Position numbers and translations under genes: made by a program. This document shows positions 9,069 through 18,614 of a DNA stretch of 64,000 nucleotides, piece by piece (within the stretch, counting starts at the first letter, position 1; each line of letters opens with the position of its first letter). The notes beneath the pieces are model-generated. The model was not told the origin of the DNA. It was given only the letters and a program-made list of their open reading frames with translations, and ran no database searches. Source of the stretch: Flavobacterium sp. (lineage in GTDB: Bacteria; Bacteroidota; Bacteroidia; Flavobacteriales; Flavobacteriaceae); assembly GCA_012837155.1 (NCBI GenBank), contig CP051546.1:2793699-2857698 (forward strand). Reading direction: 5' to 3'.

Positions 9069-10882
9069 TTAGGCTACCACTAATTCCGGAATCTTGATTT
9101 CAACAATTTTTGTTTTATAAAATTCAAGTTGATTTTCAATAGCATCAATACTTTTTTGAAAATAATTGGTGTTCGAAAATAAATTTTGATAAAACCCAAT
9201 TCCTTCTATCATATTGTTTTTAAAAGCGTTCCATTTCTTTATTTGCCCTGCGGTCAAATCAGCCGTGGTTTCGCTAATTTCATTCATCAAATAATCGATA
9301 TACATTTTCAATTCTTTCACAAATAAATTCGGACGATTGACATCTGTCATTACCGTTGCATTACCATAAATATGGCGCACCATTTCAGAAAGGGAAACTT
9401 CCTTATCAAAATAAGCCATATTAGGTCCCGGACAAACAATTACCCCTTGCTCCTGCCCCTTAATTGTGATGTCGTTTTCTAAATATGATGCATTGGCAAG
9501 ACCTACACAAAGACAGGATTTTTCGGTAATATTGAACTTCATTTTTTCAAAAGTTTCAGCCGTCAAAGTATGCTTTATAGCTTCCAATTCGTTTAATTTC
9601 ACATCTTGAAATTTCTTCGAAGAAGTACAAATTCCTTCCGCTCCAAATTCTTTGCTTAGTGCCAAAAATCGCTTCGGACAAGAACTCCCCGCTTTATTTT
9701 CGTCAATACGTTTTTGCTTAAACATTTCGTTAGTCGTGCCTTTCAGAGTGTTAAAAGGAACTCCCAAAGGCGAAATATGACTCAAATACAAGTCTTTTTC
9801 TTTGGCATTAATCAACAAAGCTCTTGTTTCTGCATCGACCGAAGTCGCTTCTGGAACCAATAAAAGGGTGTTCCCCAACCCACTGAATCTACATTATAAT
9901 GATCTAATAAAAAATCATGCTCCTCGGCAGTTCCTACTCCACCTTGAACGGTAATTTTTAAATCCAATGGTTTTTCGGGAATAGGAAGTTCTTTTTGCCC
10001 CAAAGCTTTTACCATTAAATCATGTGCTGATTGCACTAATTGGTCTTTTTTCTGTTTGAATTCTTCTAAAATTGGCCCCAATAAATATCCTTCAGTAGCA
10101 AAGGCGTGTCCTCCACAATTCAGTCCCGATTCTATCCGATATTCTGAGACCCAAAGTCCTTTTTTGGCCAAGAAATTACCTTGTATCATTGCCGAACGAA
10201 AATCACTCACTTTCAAAATAATTTTCTTTTTCAAATGGTTGTTGAAATCTGGAAAAAAAGCAGAAAAATTTTCAAAATAAGAGAATAATCTTGGATTCAT
10301 TCCCGCAGAAAGTACTACTGAAGAAGTTAAATTACTATTAGCAAACCCTCGAAGTGCCGCGTGCGCATCATTAAACTCAACTGGCAATTGTTCGCCATTA
10401 CTAAAATTATCCTTATCGAGTTTTGTCATAATATTCACATCGATTTCTCCAGCAGAAAGATTATTTTCAAGATACTGTTTTATGTTTTCCTTGAAAGCGA
10501 TTCCGTTTTCCATCAAGTTTTCTAATCCTTTTTTAATCTCAGATTTGTTCGGCAACATAGCAATATAACTTTCTAAAGCTTGTTTGCTTTCGACCAACTC
10601 ATTTTTAAAATTTTCGAATTTTTCTTTTACAATTTTGTCTACTAGATTCAAATAAGACGAAATTCGTTCCGCTCGGTAGTCGTGTATTTTTTGGGTAATT
10701 TCCTGATACGGAATATCGAATTTTTTACTGTAAAAAGCTCTCATTTTTTCAATAAGCTCATCATCTGCAATCGAAATTACTGAGGAAATACCATATTTTG
10801 CCACTCGAATGGGGCTATCAATCGTAAACGCCAATCCCATTACCGGAATGTGAAAAGTATGTAACGGTTTATTTGTTGTCAT
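9069..10882 (-). CDS. Conserved hypothetical protein, TIM-barrel-like (apparent frameshift)
   Basis: The 5' part (356 codons from 10882) has a coiled N-terminal half and motifs such as LNCGGHAFATEGYLLG and VQGGVGTAEEHDFLLDHY. The frame breaks at about 9862-9866, where one T is missing in CCCTTTTATTGG, and continues as LLVPEATSVDAETRALLINA to 9069. Repaired length is about 604 residues. The glycine-rich motifs recall FMN-dependent TIM-barrel enzymes such as nitronate monooxygenase or glutamate synthase domains. Several Cys (SSCPKRF, GICTSS, KSCLCVG) could bind metal or an Fe-S cluster. I do not recognise a defined function. It is divergent from nadA across 250 bp. Confidence 0.6.
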
Positions 10883-11043
10883 AAACTAAAATAAAATTTA
10901 ATTAAAATATAAACGACAAATGTCGTAAAAGTGATTCGTAAAAAACCTGATAATTATCATACGCCAACCCCCAATTAAAATTTGGAATGAACCCAAAAAA
11001 AGCCTCCTTTTTTAGCAAAAAACAACTGAAAATTCCCATTTTA

Positions 11044-11069
11044 TTGTTTTTTAAATATGTGTATCTTTG
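11044..11069 (+). promoter_or_regulatory. Promoter of nadA-nadB
   Basis: TATCTTTG (11062-11069) fits TAnnTTTG and lies 64 bp before the nadA ATG. TTG at 11044-11046 is 15 bp upstream, shorter than the usual 19, so the -33 element is uncertain. The rest of the 10883-11133 gap shows no other feature. Confidence 0.5.
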
Positions 11070-11133
11070 CAACCAATATTATTGCTGTTTGATTCGAAAA
11101 ATATGCCATTACAAGAAATTAAATTAATTGAGA

Positions 11134-12063
11134 ATGAAAAGTCTTAAAGAACGAATATTGGAATTAAAAAAAGAGAAAAATGCAGTTATTTTAGCGCATT
11201 ATTACCAAGAATCCGATATTCAGGATATTGCAGATTATGTTGGGGATAGTTTAGGATTATCGCAAGAAGCCATGAAAGTCGATGCGGATATTATCCTTTT
11301 TGCAGGAGTGCATTTTATGGCCGAAACAGCAAAAATTCTAAATCCTACCAAGAAAGTAATTCTTCCTGATTTAAAAGCGGGCTGTTCTCTTGCTGAATCC
11401 TGTCCTCCTGATTTATTCAAAAAATTTACAGCATCTCATCCCGATCATATTGTTATCACCTATGTAAATTGTTCTGCCGAAGTTAAAGCTTTAACCGATA
11501 TTGTTTGTACTTCGTCTAATGCCGTGAAAATAGTAGAATCGATTCCGAAAGACAAACCTATTATTTTTGCTCCTGATAAAAATTTAGGAAAATATATCAT
11601 CGAAAAAACAGGACGCGATATGCTTCTTTGGGACGGTTCTTGTGTGGTACACGAGGCGTTTTCATTAGATAAATTAATTGCCCTTTACAAAGAAAATCCC
11701 GATGCAAAAATCATTGCCCATCCAGAATCCGAAACGCATATCTTAAAAACTGCTGCGTATATAGGTTCGACCGCCGGAATGATAGATTTCGTAAAAAAAG
11801 ATTCCAGTCAAAAATTTATTGTTGCCACCGAAGCCGGGATTTTACATAAAATGCAACAAGAAGTTCCTGATAAAATACTAATTCCCGCACCAGCAAAAGA
11901 CGACAACACCTGCGCTTGTAGCGAATGTGGCTATATGAAAATGAATACTTTGCAAAAAGTGTATGATTGTTTGCTCAACGAAAGTCCAGAAATTAATGTT
12001 TCCGCCGATATTATGAAAAAAGCATTGATACCAATTGAACGAATGCTTGAACTATCAAAATAA
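11134..12063 (+). CDS. nadA: Quinolinate synthase A
   Basis: 309 residues from the ATG at 11134; an in-frame TTG at 11128 would add two residues. NadA condenses iminoaspartate with dihydroxyacetone phosphate to quinolinate, the precursor of NAD. Seen: [20 protein letters not shown] near the N-terminus, HPESETH, and three Cys regions that can ligate the [4Fe-4S] cluster ([26 protein letters not shown]). It overlaps nadB by one base (TAATG), so the two enzymes of the pathway are translationally coupled. Confidence 0.97.
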   Translation: MKSLKERILELKKEKNAVILAHYYQESDIQDIADYVGDSLGLSQEAMKVDADIILFAGVHFMAETAKILNPTKKVILPDLKAGCSLAESCPPDLFKKFTASHPDHIVITYVNCSAEVKALTDIVCTSSNAVKIVESIPKDKPIIFAPDKNLGKYIIEKTGRDMLLWDGSCVVHEAFSLDKLIALYKENPDAKIIAHPESETHILKTAAYIGSTAGMIDFVKKDSSQKFIVATEAGILHKMQQEVPDKILIPAPAKDDNTCACSECGYMKMNTLQKVYDCLLNESPEINVSADIMKKALIPIERMLELSK

Positions 12064-13583
12064 TGATCCACACCAATTACTTAATTATAGGTTCTGGAGT
12101 CGCAGGATTAACCTTTGCGGTAAAAATTGCAGAACAATTTCCTGATAAAAAAGTTACCATTGTTACAAAGGCAAACGAAGACGAATCGAATACCAAATAT
12201 GCGCAAGGCGGCATTGCAATTGTAACCGACAAAACGGAAGATTCCTATCAAAAACATATTGACGACACCTTAATTTGTGGTGACGGATTGTGCGATAAAT
12301 CTGTTGTTGAAATGGTTATTTCTGAAGGGCCAAAACGTTTGAAAGAGCTAATTGAATGGGGTGCAAAATTCGACAAAAACGTCAAAGGAACTTTAGATTT
12401 AGGTAAAGAAGGCGGACATTCTGAAAACAGAGTGGTTCACCATAAAGACCAAACAGGCAAAGAAATTGAACGTGCTATTTTAAGCCAAGTACATCAAAAA
12501 GAGAACATCACGGTTTTAGACCATCACTTTTCATTTGATTTAATTACAGAAAATAATCGTTGTTTAGGTGCTTATGTTTTAGACCAAAAAACGAAAGAAA
12601 TATACACCTTTCAATCTGATTTTACTCTACTTGCCACTGGTGGGATTGGGCATCTTTATGGACATACCACAAATCCTGTGATTGCTACTGGCGACGGAAT
12701 TGCGATGGCTTTTAGAGCAAAAGCATACATCAAAGAAATGGAGTTTATTCAGTTTCACCCAACAGCTTTATATGATGCCTCAACTGGAACTTCGTTTTTG
12801 ATTTCGGAAGCTGTTCGTGGTTTTGGCGCTTATTTGCGCACTAAAAACGGGCACCGCTTTATGCCTGATTATGATTCAAGAGGCGACTTGGCTTCGCGTG
12901 ACATCGTTTCGCAAAGCATCGATTTAGAACTTAAAAAATCTGGCGATGATTGTGTGTATTTAGATTGTAGCCATTTAGATTTGACTGCTTTTGTCAAACA
13001 TTTTCCAATGATTTACGAACGTTGCAAAAGCGTTGGGATTGATATTGCTAAAGATTGGATTCCAGTAGTTCCAGCGCAACATTACATTTGCGGAGGAATC
13101 GTGGTAGATAAAACAGGTAAAACTTCTGTCGAAAATTTATTTGCTTGTGGCGAATGTACGCAAACTGGTCTGCATGGTGCTAATCGATTAGCGTCTAATT
13201 CTTTACTAGAAGCCTTGGTTTATTCGGATAAAATATACCATTATTTAGCCCATACTCCTTTTGAAAAAAGTCAATTTACAGGTGTCGTTTCTGACTGGAA
13301 ATTTGAAGAAAAACCAATTGTTAATGCTGAATATATCGACAAAATGAAAGCTGAATTACAGCTTTTAATGCGTAAAAACGCTGGAATTGTTCGCAATGAT
13401 GCAGATTTGATTACCGCCAAAAACCAACTGACTCTTTGGCAAAACGAAATAGAAGAAAAAACAAAAAATTACCAAGTTAGAGCGAATTTATGGGAATTAT
13501 ACAACTTGATAATCATTGGTAAATTAATCGTTCAGCAATCGATTGAAAGAACCGAAAACAGAGGCGGTTTTGTAAAAATTTAA
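12063..13583 (+). CDS. nadB: L-aspartate oxidase
   Basis: 506 residues. This FAD enzyme oxidises L-aspartate to iminoaspartate, the substrate of NadA. The dinucleotide-binding motif is GSGVAGLTFAVKIAE near residue 10. Active-site stretches typical of the succinate dehydrogenase/aspartate oxidase family are HPTALYD, SEAVRGFGAYLR and GLHGANRLASNSLLE. The C-terminal helical domain is present and the length is normal. The start overlaps the nadA stop. Confidence 0.97.
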   Translation: MIHTNYLIIGSGVAGLTFAVKIAEQFPDKKVTIVTKANEDESNTKYAQGGIAIVTDKTEDSYQKHIDDTLICGDGLCDKSVVEMVISEGPKRLKELIEWGAKFDKNVKGTLDLGKEGGHSENRVVHHKDQTGKEIERAILSQVHQKENITVLDHHFSFDLITENNRCLGAYVLDQKTKEIYTFQSDFTLLATGGIGHLYGHTTNPVIATGDGIAMAFRAKAYIKEMEFIQFHPTALYDASTGTSFLISEAVRGFGAYLRTKNGHRFMPDYDSRGDLASRDIVSQSIDLELKKSGDDCVYLDCSHLDLTAFVKHFPMIYERCKSVGIDIAKDWIPVVPAQHYICGGIVVDKTGKTSVENLFACGECTQTGLHGANRLASNSLLEALVYSDKIYHYLAHTPFEKSQFTGVVSDWKFEEKPIVNAEYIDKMKAELQLLMRKNAGIVRNDADLITAKNQLTLWQNEIEEKTKNYQVRANLWELYNLIIIGKLIVQQSIERTENRGGFVKI

Positions 13584-13769
13584 TTCGTTTAAAGTTTCGC
13601 ATTGCATTCTAAAATAAAACTCCCTCGAGGCAATTCTCAAAAGATATTGCCAATGCTCCTTCTTTTATAGCAATACTTCTTTTTGTCTAAAAAAATCATC
13701 TTACCAACACGCATTCATAATAAATTCTCGTTATTTACTTATACCAAAAACACTTATAAATTAGTCGAA

Positions 13770-13827
13770 TTGTCAGCTCGCGCAGTCGAGAACCTTTATA
13801 ACATCTCGATTGCTCTCGATGTGACAA
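13770..13827. repeat. REP-like palindromic element
   Basis: Outer arms TTGTCA/TGACAA and inner arms CTCG...TCGAGA/TCTCGA...CTCG fold into a long imperfect hairpin with an 11-nt centre (acctttataac). The motif (TGTCA + CTCG + GCAGTCGAGA) resembles dispersed 'CTCGACTGCGCTCGA' palindromes seen in many Flavobacteriaceae. It may also act as the nadB terminator. Confidence 0.65.
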
Positions 13828-13879
13828 AAAAGAATTGGACTATAATGAACTAATAAACGGTATTAAATCATAGATTTTG

Positions 13880-13893
13880 ATGATTTATGTCAT
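13880..13893. promoter_or_regulatory. Crp/Fnr-family binding box upstream of the Fnr-like gene
   Basis: ATGATTTATGTCAT reads as TGAT-N4-GTCA, the core of the FNR/DNR/NNR-type dyad (TTGAT-N4-RTCAA). It is 92 bp upstream of the Crp/Fnr-like gene and could mediate autoregulation. Matching is by eye; half-sites lack the outer T/A. Confidence 0.45.
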
Positions 13894-13984
13894 GTTTTTT
13901 TAACTTTATACAGCCTAAATTTGTGATTAGAACTTGTATTTACTAGTAAAATTGTAAAAAAACACATAAAATCCATAATTAGTT

Positions 13985-14578
13985 ATGCAAATAGATCTAG
14001 ATTTACTTTATTCTTGGGGCGCAGTGGCTAAAAAATATAAAAAACACGAAGTCATCTTTAATGAAGATGAAGTGGCTAATTTTTATTATCAAATTTTAGA
14101 AGGAAGTGTCAGAATGTATAATTCAAATGATGAAGGGAAAGAATTTACTCAAGGTTTATTTTGTAGCGGAGATGGTTTTGGAGAACCTCCGTTACTAATT
14201 AACGAAACGTACCCATCAAAAGCGATTACCATTCAAGACAGCACGATAATAAAACTATCGAAGGATAAATTTTTGAAAATTATTGATGAATATCCTTCAA
14301 TACAAAAATATTTTCTGACTTTGTTTGCCTTTAAAATACATTCTAAAGCAAAGACTTCTAAAGAAATTATCAATCAAAAACCCGAATACCGAATCATTTC
14401 CTTTTTAAATTCTTTCAAGAAAAAATCGGATCATCCTGATGGCAAAATCTTAATCCCTTTTACACGTCAGGAAATTGCTGATTTTACGGGTTTAAGAGTC
14501 GAAACCGTGATTCGAGCTTTTACAAAAATGAATACCTCTCACAAAGTTGAAATTATCAATCACAAAATATATTATTAG
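13985..14578 (+). CDS. Crp/Fnr family transcriptional regulator
   Basis: 197 residues. It has an N-terminal cyclic-nucleotide-binding-type beta roll (EVIFNEDEVANFYYQILEGS, EGKEFTQGLFCSGDGFGEPP) and a C-terminal HTH (FTRQEIADFTGLRVETVIRA) with the Fnr-like recognition pattern. There is no N-terminal Cys cluster for an Fe-S centre, so it is not a classical Fnr; a DNR-like NO or redox sensor is possible. It directly precedes the membrane protein gene (adjacent stop and start) and opens the nos island, so I infer that it controls nitrous oxide respiration. Boxes of matching type lie at 13880 and 23456. Confidence 0.85.
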   Translation: MQIDLDLLYSWGAVAKKYKKHEVIFNEDEVANFYYQILEGSVRMYNSNDEGKEFTQGLFCSGDGFGEPPLLINETYPSKAITIQDSTIIKLSKDKFLKIIDEYPSIQKYFLTLFAFKIHSKAKTSKEIINQKPEYRIISFLNSFKKKSDHPDGKILIPFTRQEIADFTGLRVETVIRAFTKMNTSHKVEIINHKIYY

Positions 14579-15811
14579 ATGCCATTGAATATAAAATTTT
14601 GGTTAAAATTTTCTCTTTTAAATCTATTTATTGTTTCGGTGCTTGGTCTTTTGATGCGTTATAAGATTGGTTTCGAATTTCCTCATTTCGAACAAAAAAA
14701 TTTGCAACATTCGCATTCGCATTTTGCCTTTGTCGGCTGGATTACCCATACTTTAATGGTGTTGATGGTGTATTATTTACAATCTAAAACAACCCATTTT
14801 CAAGGAAATAAATACAAAAAAATAGTTGTTGCCAATCTGGTCTGTGCTTATGGAATGCTTTTTTTCTTTTTGATTCAAGGCTATGCTTTTTTTTCGATAA
14901 CCTTTTCAACGGCATCGATAATTGTGTTCTGTATTTTTAGCTATCAATTTACACAAGATTTAAAATTATTGAGTGATGATTTATTAGCCAAAAGTTGGTT
15001 CAAAGCTGCGATATTTTTCAACATCATCTCGTCGTTTGGCACATTTTATCTGGCTTATATGATGGCATCTAAAAAATTTGTCGAAGATTTGTATTTGTCT
15101 TCTGTATATTATTATTTGCATTTTCAATATAACGGTTGGTTTTTCTTTGCTTGTATGGGCTTAGTTTTTGGCTTTTTAGATTTGCAAAAAACAGAACATT
15201 CTTTTTATAAAACCACTTACAAACTCTTTGCATTAGCTTGTATCCCTGCCTATCTTTTATCAATACTTTGGCTAGATTTGCCCGTTTGGCTGTATCTAAT
15301 TACCCTAATTGCTGCCTTAATACAGGTTTTTGCTTGGTTTAAATTCCTTTTCGTTTTATCCAAAACAAGAAAAAATTATTTAGAAAATTACCCTCCTTTA
15401 TTTAGATACATTTTATGGTTTGCAAGTTTTGCCTTGAGTATAAAATTATTACTCCAATTGGGTTCAACCGTGCCTTTTATTAGTCAATTAGCTTTTGGAT
15501 TCAGACCCATTGTTATTGCTTATCTGCATTTGGTTTTTCTGGCAATAATTACCTTGTTTTTATTGTTTTATATTTACACAAACCATCTATTTATAATTTC
15601 TAAAAAGATAAAATATAGCTTATTAGTATTTGTTATTGGCATACTATTGAATGAAATTGCACTAGCCGTTCAAGGAATTGCCTCCCTTAGCTACACAGCA
15701 ATTTCATTTATAAATACGATACTTTTTGCTGTTGCAATCCTTTTATTTCTTGGCATCGGATTAACCGCTTATTTTTCTCTAAAAAAAGGTAAAAATAATC
15801 CTCCCTTATGA
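14579..15811 (+). CDS. Polytopic membrane protein, heme-copper-oxidase-like
   Basis: 410 residues with about twelve membrane helices. The second helix carries HSHSHFAFVGW, resembling the heme-ligand helix of oxidase/NO reductase subunit I (HxHxxxxGW). Proteins of this type lie beside denitrification genes in Bacteroidota, but I cannot name an activity; the other catalytic His residues of a true subunit I are not obvious. The ATG at 14579 directly follows the Crp/Fnr stop, so the two are co-transcribed. A role in NO or N2O metabolism or sensing is inferred from context only. Confidence 0.6.
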   Translation: MPLNIKFWLKFSLLNLFIVSVLGLLMRYKIGFEFPHFEQKNLQHSHSHFAFVGWITHTLMVLMVYYLQSKTTHFQGNKYKKIVVANLVCAYGMLFFFLIQGYAFFSITFSTASIIVFCIFSYQFTQDLKLLSDDLLAKSWFKAAIFFNIISSFGTFYLAYMMASKKFVEDLYLSSVYYYLHFQYNGWFFFACMGLVFGFLDLQKTEHSFYKTTYKLFALACIPAYLLSILWLDLPVWLYLITLIAALIQVFAWFKFLFVLSKTRKNYLENYPPLFRYILWFASFALSIKLLLQLGSTVPFISQLAFGFRPIVIAYLHLVFLAIITLFLLFYIYTNHLFIISKKIKYSLLVFVIGILLNEIALAVQGIASLSYTAISFINTILFAVAILLFLGIGLTAYFSLKKGKNNPPL

Positions 15812-15877
15812 TTGTACTCATAAAATAAAAATTTAAAAATTAAGTGCTTTGTTCTATAAAACTAAAGTATTTTAATT

Positions 15878-16435
15878 ATGAAAAAAACCATTCAACTACT
15901 GTTATTTCTAAGCTTGTTCGTTAGTACATCTTGTAAAAACGCTAATGAATCTACCAAAGAAAACACCCCCGCTAACAGCGGCGTAAATTTGAGTGTTGGA
16001 CAAGAAGGAGTCAAAGACGACACCTCCAACCCTAACATTGTTCAAGTAGCTTCGGCAAGCAAAGACCACACCACTCTTGTAGCCGCTGTAAAAGCCGCTG
16101 GACTCGTTACTTCGTTGAGTAATGCTGGACCATTTACTGTTTTTGCTCCTACAAATGCTGCTTTTGATAAATTACCTGCTGGAACGGTAGAAGGTTTATT
16201 GAAACCTGAGAAAAAAGGGGATTTAGAAAATATTTTGGGTTATCACACCTACGTTGGCAATTTAAAAATTGACTACCTGCAAGACGGTCAAGAGTTTGAT
16301 ATGGTTTATGGAGGTAAAATAAAAATTACCAAAAAAGGAGATAAAACTTTTGTAAACGGATCCGAAATTCTAGCGACTATACCCACATCGAACGGAATAA
16401 TCCATGTTATTGGAGATGTTCTACTTCCAAAATAA
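15878..16435 (+). CDS. Fasciclin-domain lipoprotein
   Basis: 185 residues. It has a lipoprotein signal (LFVSTSC, Cys near residue 19) and one FAS1 domain from about residue 55. Typical FAS1 blocks are FTVFAPTNAAFDKLPAGTV (H1), ILGYHTYVG, and the tail GIIHVIGDVLLPK (H2). FAS1 domains mediate adhesion; in Bacteroidota nos clusters such a gene is a frequent neighbour, of unknown role. It follows the regulator and membrane protein on the same strand. Confidence 0.88.
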   Translation: MKKTIQLLLFLSLFVSTSCKNANESTKENTPANSGVNLSVGQEGVKDDTSNPNIVQVASASKDHTTLVAAVKAAGLVTSLSNAGPFTVFAPTNAAFDKLPAGTVEGLLKPEKKGDLENILGYHTYVGNLKIDYLQDGQEFDMVYGGKIKITKKGDKTFVNGSEILATIPTSNGIIHVIGDVLLPK

Positions 16436-16467
16436 ATTATCAATTCATTCTTACATAGGTTAAATAT

Positions 16468-16500
16468 AAAAAGCGTGAGTTTTACTATCTCACGCTTTTT
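16468..16500. terminator. Bidirectional terminator between fasciclin and globin genes
   Basis: A 12-bp perfect stem AAAAAGCGTGAG/CTCACGCTTTTT with a 9-nt loop lies between two convergent genes and has A/T tracts on both sides. Confidence 0.9.
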
Positions 16501-16506
16501 ACTGGT

Positions 16507-16878
16507 TTAACCTAAAGTTTTTTGCATCATTGCTGCCGAAATGTTAATTGCTCTTCGTTTTATTTCTTCGGCTTTTTTTTCCTCATATAATTCGTCGACC
16601 GTTTTATCAAATAATGCATTCCAACGATTGAAATGACTATAATTTACGGGACTTTTTTTATGCAATTCTTCGTGTGTAACCATAGGATTTCCTTCGTAAT
16701 TTCCCGAAGAAAACAAAATATTTTCGAAAAAATTATACATTTTAGGCAAATGATCTTCCCATTTTACTTTGGCAATATCATTAAAAAAATAACTAATAGC
16801 AGCATCCACTTTTATTTTGTCATAAAAAGCATTTACTAGCTTTTCGATATCTGCTCTATTTTTAATATCTGTTTTCAT
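16507..16878 (-). CDS. Group III truncated hemoglobin
   Basis: 123 residues, the normal size of a trHb3. Seen: AFYDKIKVDAAISYFF (helix B region with Tyr), WEDHLPKMYNFFENILF, and HEELHKKSPVNYSHFNRW, in which one of the His is the proximal ligand. Such globins bind O2/NO; group III members are linked to NO or reactive nitrogen handling. Position inside the nos island supports a nitrogen-oxide role. The leader carries a motif shared with the DUF5522 gene (16896-16912). Confidence 0.85.
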   Translation of the reverse strand: MKTDIKNRADIEKLVNAFYDKIKVDAAISYFFNDIAKVKWEDHLPKMYNFFENILFSSGNYEGNPMVTHEELHKKSPVNYSHFNRWNALFDKTVDELYEEKKAEEIKRRAINISAAMMQKTLG

Positions 16879-16895
16879 GTGCTGATATTTATTGA

Positions 16896-16912
16896 TTTTT
16901 ATCGGTCATATA
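16896..16912 (-). promoter_or_regulatory. Shared 17-bp leader motif, copy 1
   Basis: TATATGACCGATAAAAA on the minus strand ends exactly 17 bp before the globin ATG. The same 17-mer occurs at 27413-27429, also exactly 17 bp before an ATG, and the next eight bases match with two T/C changes. It is probably a regulator site or promoter element; the family is unknown. Confidence 0.5.
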
Positions 16913-17080
16913 TAATTTGCATATCCTCATTGGTGTTTGCGACCCAATAACGGTCATGCTCATTTCATACGTAAATTGTATTGTTTTTTTGAGTATAAAA
17001 TTCGCCTATTTTCATTTGCGTTTGCCACAAATTACTTATCCTGCTTGCATATCTAAAAGTTTAGACGTTTAGAAAGTTTA

Positions 17081-17848
17081 TTACAAATCTTTGTTTTTAA
17101 ATTTTTTAAGCGAAATATAAAACGGAATAATTATCCACAAGCACAGCAACATAAATGACATTATCAACCCTAGGGAAGTACCGAAAAAGTCTTTGAAAAT
17201 AGCCCCAGTATACCCCATCATTGCTGAAACATCAAGTTGCAACAAAATTTGAATTCGCGCCAGATCAATTGGACTCAAAGCAGTAACCGCTACCATTGCT
17301 TTTTCGATAGGATAATCGGACAATTGAAATAATAAAAACAAAACTAATCCATCAAAAATCAAGGCAAAGTATAACCAAGTCATTATGGCAATTCCTATTC
17401 CTTTCGACTTGTCTCGAGTAAGAATAGAACACAAAAAAGCCAAAGCCACAAAAACCAATGAAATCAAACAGCCCACAACAATCATCATCATTCCCACGCT
17501 ATTTCGTGCATTGATTAGCAGCGGAATTCCTGCGCCAATAAAAAAAGCAGCTCCCATTGATAACGACAATCCTAGAAATAGACTCAACCAAATCTTCTTC
17601 CGCTTTACAGGCTGACTTAATAAAAGCTCTATAAATTCAGAAGAATTATACAAATAAATCGTCGCAAAAAGGATAGAAACTAAAGGAACGGTAAATAAAA
17701 TTACATTCAAAATAGTGAGTAAACCCTTGGCACTATTGTCTTCGAGACCAAAAGAACTCCAAGAAAGTACCGCCAAAACAAAAGTATAGGCTAATACTAT
17801 TTTGTTTTTTAGAATGTCGAGAAATATGATTTTAATGATTCTGTTCAT
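17081..17848 (-). CDS. nosY: ABC transporter permease NosY
   Basis: 255 residues with six predicted membrane helices and the motif FIELLLSQPVKRKKIWLSLFLG, as in NosY/ABC-2 permeases. With NosF and NosD it forms the complex needed to assemble the CuZ copper-sulfide centre of nitrous oxide reductase. It is the last gene of the minus-strand nos operon, 58 bp after nosF. Confidence 0.88.
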   Translation of the reverse strand: MNRIIKIIFLDILKNKIVLAYTFVLAVLSWSSFGLEDNSAKGLLTILNVILFTVPLVSILFATIYLYNSSEFIELLLSQPVKRKKIWLSLFLGLSLSMGAAFFIGAGIPLLINARNSVGMMMIVVGCLISLVFVALAFLCSILTRDKSKGIGIAIMTWLYFALIFDGLVLFLLFQLSDYPIEKAMVAVTALSPIDLARIQILLQLDVSAMMGYTGAIFKDFFGTSLGLIMSFMLLCLWIIIPFYISLKKFKNKDL

Positions 17849-17906
17849 GATTAAAATTTTAGTTTTTTTATCCTACAAGGTTTTTTTTAAACCTTGCAGA
17901 ATCTAA

Positions 17907-18614
17907 CTATTGTTTTGATTTCAACACACCTGCAATTGCCTTTGCTATTTTTTGTTCTCCCGTAGACTCTAATAAGTCGTCAATTGTTTTATGAAAATGC
18001 ACTTTACCCTCTTGCATAAAAATAATCTGGCTAATCATATCGTCTAATTCACTCAAAAGATGAGAAGTAATCAGTATCAATTTTCCTTTTTCTTTCTCTT
18101 TAATTATTTTTTCTTTTAATATTTCGGATGCCAATGGATCTAAACCTGCTGTTGGTTCATCTAATATTAAAACGTCAGGATTAAACAAAAAAGCTAAGGT
18201 AGCACTCACTTTTTGGGTTGTTCCGCCCGAAAGGGTTCGCATTTGTTTGTCAAATATTGTTTCGAGTTTAAAAGCCTTCAACAAATCTTCATCTAAAGTT
18301 TGATTCGAATTTCGGATTTTCTTAATCATTTCGATGATTTGACCCACCGTCATATAATCTGGATAACGCCCTATTTGTGGCATGTAACCAATATTTTCTC
18401 GATAACTGTATTTTTTTAGTATCGATTTCTGGTCAAATAAAATATCGCCTTTGGTAGGAATTACCATTCCTAAAATACTTTTAATCAAAGTCGTTTTTCC
18501 GCAACCATTAGGACCAATTAACGCGATGCATTCTCCCTTTTTAAAACTAAGATTTACATCGTTTAAAACTTCTAATTTTCCGAATTTCTTGTATATATTT
18601 TGTATTGCTATCAT
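17907..18614 (-). CDS. nosF: ABC transporter ATP-binding protein NosF
   Basis: 235 residues. Walker A is GPNGCGKTT, the signature is LSGGTTQKVS, Walker B is VLILDEPTAG, and the H-loop is ITSHLLSEL. NosF powers the NosDFY maturation complex. Its ATG overlaps the nosD stop by 3 bp, showing translational coupling. Confidence 0.92.
   Translation of the reverse strand: MIAIQNIYKKFGKLEVLNDVNLSFKKGECIALIGPNGCGKTTLIKSILGMVIPTKGDILFDQKSILKKYSYRENIGYMPQIGRYPDYMTVGQIIEMIKKIRNSNQTLDEDLLKAFKLETIFDKQMRTLSGGTTQKVSATLAFLFNPDVLILDEPTAGLDPLASEILKEKIIKEKEKGKLILITSHLLSELDDMISQIIFMQEGKVHFHKTIDDLLESTGEQKIAKAIAGVLKSKQ

Larger units (their letters stand above)
13584..13984. other. 401-bp non-coding gap between nadB and the Crp/Fnr gene
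   Basis: This gap holds the REP-like hairpin at 13770-13827 and an Fnr-type box at 13880-13893. I see no open reading frame worth calling and no clear nadB terminator apart from the repeat hairpin. Confidence 0.7.

Noticed and set aside
16892-16905. TTGAT-TTTT-ATCGG before the globin gene read as an Fnr box
   Set aside because: It ends in ATCGG, not ATCAA, lies only about 20 bp from the ATG, and is better explained as part of the 17-bp motif shared with the DUF5522 gene.
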